Part shown: in pieces, positions 60,939-64,000 of the stretch
Position numbering within the stretch: position 1 is the first letter of the stretch
Layout of the letters: every line of letters starts with the position of its first letter
Assembly: GCF_002812125.1 (NCBI RefSeq)
Contig: NZ_NPDQ01000001.1
Location: forward strand, 620,001-684,000
Reading direction: 5' to 3'
Length of the DNA stretch: 64,000 nucleotides
From: Leptospira brenneri
GTDB lineage: Bacteria > Spirochaetota > Leptospiria > Leptospirales > Leptospiraceae
Notes under the pieces: model-generated
Databases searched by the model: none
The model's input: the letters and a program-made list of their open reading frames with translations, nothing else
Told to the model about the DNA's origin: nothing
Position numbers and translations under genes: made by a program

Positions 60939-63900
60939 ATGGAAGATTTCGCCCACCTTCATTTGCATACTACCTATTCCATGTTGGATGGAGCCATACG
61001 GATCAGTGATCTCATGAAACGAGTGAAGGAACTTGGGATGAGTTCTGTCGCCATCACTGACCATGGAAACATGTATGGGGCCATTGAGTTTTACAAAGAA
61101 GCAGTCAAACATGAAGTCAAACCTATCATTGGATGTGAATTTTACGTAACCCCTTCACGTAGTGCTGAAACCGAACTAGATGAAATTGCTGACGGTGGTG
61201 CTTATCATATTATTTTACTTTGTAAAAACGAAGTTGGTTATCAAAACATTATAAAACTAGCTAGTAGGTCCTTCACTGAAGGTTTTTATCGCAAACCAAG
61301 GATTGATTATGATCTTCTGGAACGTCATAGCGAAGGACTTGTTTGTTTAACAGCTTGCCTTGCTGGTGAAGTCAACCGAAAGATTTTAGAAGGTAAAGAA
61401 GATAAAGCGTATGCGTTAGCTGGTCGTTTGCATGAAATTTTTCGTAAAGAAGATTTTTATTTAGAAATCCAAGATCATGGAATTCCAGAACAACGAATTG
61501 TTGCGGAAGCCGTAATGGGTTTTTCTAAACGAACAGGAATTCCTCTCGTCCTTACCAACGACTCTCACTTTTTAACAAAAGATGACAAAGAAGCGCAAGA
61601 CATCTTACTTCGTATCGGAATGCGAAAGAACATTGATGATGAGATGCGATTTGGATTCAATGAGAACTTTTATGTAAAATCTCCGGCTGAAATGATTGGA
61701 CTTTTTCCTGATCATACAGATGCGTTTTATAATACTTTAGCCATTCGCGATAAATGTTCGCTTAATTTCCAATTCGGAAATCCTTTATTACCTCCTTTTG
61801 AAGTACCTGCTGGTTTTGATACTGATAGTTATTTAGAAAAACTGGTTTGGGAAGGGATCAAAGAAAAATATCAGGATATAACGCCTGTTGTTCGAGAGAG
61901 AACCGAGTTTGAAATGCAGACCATTCGGAATATGCATTTTGCTGGATACTTTCTAATTGTACAAGATTATATCAATTTCGCAAGGCGTGCAGGAATTCCA
62001 GTAGGGCCGGGGCGTGGTTCAGCAGCAGGATCTATCATTGCCTATGCTTTGGGAATCACCAATGTGGATCCCATCCGTTATAATTTACTTTTTGAAAGGT
62101 TTCTCAATCCCGACAGAAAGGACATGCCCGATATTGATACTGATTTTTGTGTGGAAAGACGTGAAGAAGTAATCAACTACATCAAACACAGGTATGGTGA
62201 GAATCGCGTTGGTCAAATCATTACTTTTGGGTCGTTAGCAGCAAAGGCTGCTATCAAAGATGTGGCCCGTGTTTTTAATGTTCCTTTTTCTGAAGTGAAT
62301 GAGATGAGTAAACTTTTCCCTAAAAAATTGGGAATCACCATTCAGGAAGCCGTTGAAACATCTAAAGATCTTCGAGACATCGCAGAAAAGTCGGATTTAA
62401 ACAAAAAAGTTTTTTATATTGCACAAAAATTAGAAGGTAACTACCGTCAGGTGGGAAGACATGCCGCTGGTGTGGTGATCGCCCCAACTGCTTTGGAAGA
62501 AATTGTTCCACTTTCTACGGTGAGTGAACCTGGTCGGGATGGTAGGTCCATTGTCACTCAGTACGACAAAAATATGTCGGAACAAGTGGGACTGATCAAA
62601 ATGGATATTTTAGGTTTAAAAAACTTAACTACGATCCATCATGCGACCAAACTCATTGAAAAACGTCATGGTGTTTTGCTTGATTTAGATAAAATTCCTT
62701 TAGATGATCCGGCAACATTTAGTTTATTACGAAAAGCCAATGTTCTTGGGATATTCCAGTTAGATTCTTCTTCTGGAATTCGCGACCTATTTGCCAAAGC
62801 ACAGGTACAAAAGTTTGAAGAGATTGCCGCCTTGCTTGCATTATATCGACCAGGTCCAATGGGTTCAGGAATGTTGGATGATTATTTGGATCGAAAAAAC
62901 GGCAAAAAGAAAGTGATTTTCCCCCATGATAGTTTGGCTGAAGTTTTGGGTGAAACCTACGGTGTTGTCGTTTACCAAGAACAGGTAATGGGTATCTCTC
63001 GAATTATGGGTGGATACTCTGTTGGAGATTCGGATGTACTTCGTAAGGCCATGGCCAAAAAAGACAAATCGAAACTTCCCGCGCTGAAAGAAAAATTTGT
63101 GAAAGGTGCCATTGAAAAGAAAATCAATGAAAAACTTGCTATAGAGCTTTTTGAACAGTTAGAAAAGTTCGGTGAATATGGATTCAATAAATCTCACTCA
63201 GTTGCATATGCGTTCGTAACTTATCAAACCGCTTATTTAAAAGCAAACTATTCCATTGAATACTTAACTGCGCTTTTGTCGGGAGATCATTCTAAGATTA
63301 CGGATGTAGTGAAATACATCAACAACGCAAAAGAAATGGGAATCCGAATTTTAGGTCCTGATGTCAAGGAATCAGGAATTTCCTTTGAAATCACTGATGA
63401 TAAAACGGTAAGATTTGGTCTTTCTTCTATCAAAGGGGTTGGGGAACTTGCAGCAGAGAATATTATCTCTAATAGAAATTCTACAAGTGGCGGATACAAA
63501 CAGTTAAGTGATTTCACAAAGAAATTAGATACGAGACTTGCAAACAAAAAGGTTTTAGAATCACTCGCACAAGGCGGGGCCTTTGATTCATTTGGTTATT
63601 CAAGGAAAACGGTTTTTGAATCCACCGATATCATTCTCAGTTATGCCAACAAAAAACAAGCAGAAGAAAAAGAAGGTCAGTTTTCTTTATTTGGGGGAGT
63701 GAACGGAGGCGGAGAAGAAGATCTCAATCTACCGAAAGACGGAATTGAATGGAGTGGAGACGAATTACTTCGCAGAGAAAAGGAAACAACAGGCCTTTAT
63801 CTTTCAGGGCATCCACTTGATAAATTTACAGAACAATTAAAAACTTTAAAACCAACGACTATTGAAAATTTGGAAGAAGTTCGTCCTAAATCAAAAGTAG

Positions 63901-64000
63901 AAATTGCTGGTGTACTTTCTAAAAAAGTTGTGAAACTCACAAAGAAAAAAGAAGAGTTTGTGAACTTTATGCTCGAGGACCAAACGGGCGAAATTGAATG
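60939..64000 (+). CDS. dnaE: DNA polymerase III alpha subunit (5' part, truncated by the window edge)
   Basis: 1020 codons are visible; the full protein should have about 1170, so the C-terminal end lies outside. PHP domain ([29 protein letters not shown]), polymerase palm with catalytic Asp in MPDIDTDF (about residue 397) and [18 protein letters not shown], fingers ([16 protein letters not shown] [58 protein letters not shown]), HhH region and the beginning of the OB domain ([10 protein letters not shown]). ATG 60939 is the only start in frame; the nearest AGGAG is 18 nt upstream and better placed for an out-of-frame ATG at 60926. Confidence 0.97.
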   Translation, partial: MEDFAHLHLHTTYSMLDGAIRISDLMKRVKELGMSSVAITDHGNMYGAIEFYKEAVKHEVKPIIGCEFYVTPSRSAETELDEIADGGAYHIILLCKNEVGYQNIIKLASRSFTEGFYRKPRIDYDLLERHSEGLVCLTACLAGEVNRKILEGKEDKAYALAGRLHEIFRKEDFYLEIQDHGIPEQRIVAEAVMGFSKRTGIPLVLTNDSHFLTKDDKEAQDILLRIGMRKNIDDEMRFGFNENFYVKSPAEMIGLFPDHTDAFYNTLAIRDKCSLNFQFGNPLLPPFEVPAGFDTDSYLEKLVWEGIKEKYQDITPVVRERTEFEMQTIRNMHFAGYFLIVQDYINFARRAGIPVGPGRGSAAGSIIAYALGITNVDPIRYNLLFERFLNPDRKDMPDIDTDFCVERREEVINYIKHRYGENRVGQIITFGSLAAKAAIKDVARVFNVPFSEVNEMSKLFPKKLGITIQEAVETSKDLRDIAEKSDLNKKVFYIAQKLEGNYRQVGRHAAGVVIAPTALEEIVPLSTVSEPGRDGRSIVTQYDKNMSEQVGLIKMDILGLKNLTTIHHATKLIEKRHGVLLDLDKIPLDDPATFSLLRKANVLGIFQLDSSSGIRDLFAKAQVQKFEEIAALLALYRPGPMGSGMLDDYLDRKNGKKKVIFPHDSLAEVLGETYGVVVYQEQVMGISRIMGGYSVGDSDVLRKAMAKKDKSKLPALKEKFVKGAIEKKINEKLAIELFEQLEKFGEYGFNKSHSVAYAFVTYQTAYLKANYSIEYLTALLSGDHSKITDVVKYINNAKEMGIRILGPDVKESGISFEITDDKTVRFGLSSIKGVGELAAENIISNRNSTSGGYKQLSDFTKKLDTRLANKKVLESLAQGGAFDSFGYSRKTVFESTDIILSYANKKQAEEKEGQFSLFGGVNGGGEEDLNLPKDGIEWSGDELLRREKETTGLYLSGHPLDKFTEQLKTLKPTTIENLEEVRPKSKVEIAGVLSKKVVKLTKKKEEFVNFMLEDQTGEIE

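Overview
The window reads as chromosomal DNA of a spirochaete of the genus Leptospira, most likely a free-living (saprophyte-type) species. This is an inference from gene content: a FliG/FliH flagellar pair, a membrane-anchored TPR protein that looks like a flagellar collar component, many lipoproteins with relaxed spirochaetal lipoboxes (Asn, His or Ala before the Cys), 7TM-DISM-like sensors with cyclase outputs, cobalamin assembly genes and moderately AT-rich DNA. I see no rRNA, tRNA, CRISPR array, intact insertion sequence or prophage.

Layout. 1-786 is the 3' end of pckA, followed by a terminator and a palindromic intergenic repeat. 1.1-17.2 kb is a surface/envelope region, almost all on the minus strand: two duplicated beta-barrel-like proteins (1124 and 4821) with a third unrelated one between them, an AraC regulator followed by a DUF1761 membrane protein, a 1125-residue repeat lipoprotein, a DUF1993 protein, a TPM-domain protein and four neighbouring lipoproteins sharing a post-lipobox motif (12.7-16.3 kb). 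17.4-24.3 kb holds an amino-acid/ethanolamine-type permease and a convergent four-gene unit (PAS histidine kinase, response regulator, FMN glutamate-synthase-like protein, adenylate cyclase). 24.5-33.4 kb holds ssb, two exported proteins, an MBOAT acyltransferase, a tight PilZ / NAD(P)-binding / DUF374 acyltransferase / metK / transketolase-C / clpS operon, and an exported double CBM48-like protein.

33.5-41.4 kb holds the large TPR protein, a WecG/TagA/CpsF glycosyltransferase, an exported protein, an MFS transporter and mtnC. 41.4-49.5 kb (minus strand) is a chain with 4-nt overlaps or short gaps: fliG-like, fliH, two 7TM histidine-kinase-like proteins that have both lost the phosphoacceptor His, and a Crp/FNR-family regulator. 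It is followed by nnrS, which has its own perfect FNR-type box. 49.6-53.9 kb holds two overlapping 7TM adenylate cyclase genes. The rest is an aldehyde dehydrogenase, a tandem hemerythrin, gatB, cobT-cobS-cobC and the first 1020 codons of dnaE.

Most notable observation: the two overlapping cyclases (49607-51721 and 51709-53853) are degenerate in complementary ways. The first lacks one metal-binding Asp but keeps the base-recognition and transition-state residues. The second keeps both Asp but lacks the base-recognition Thr, the Asn and the Arg. Together they would build one complete and one dead site, the arrangement of the C1/C2 halves of mammalian adenylate cyclase. Other points are the paired pseudo-histidine kinases, the FNR-type box whose spacing implies a leaderless nnrS transcript, a hairpin covering the ribosome-binding site of the DUF1761 gene, and a pckA-like gene remnant.
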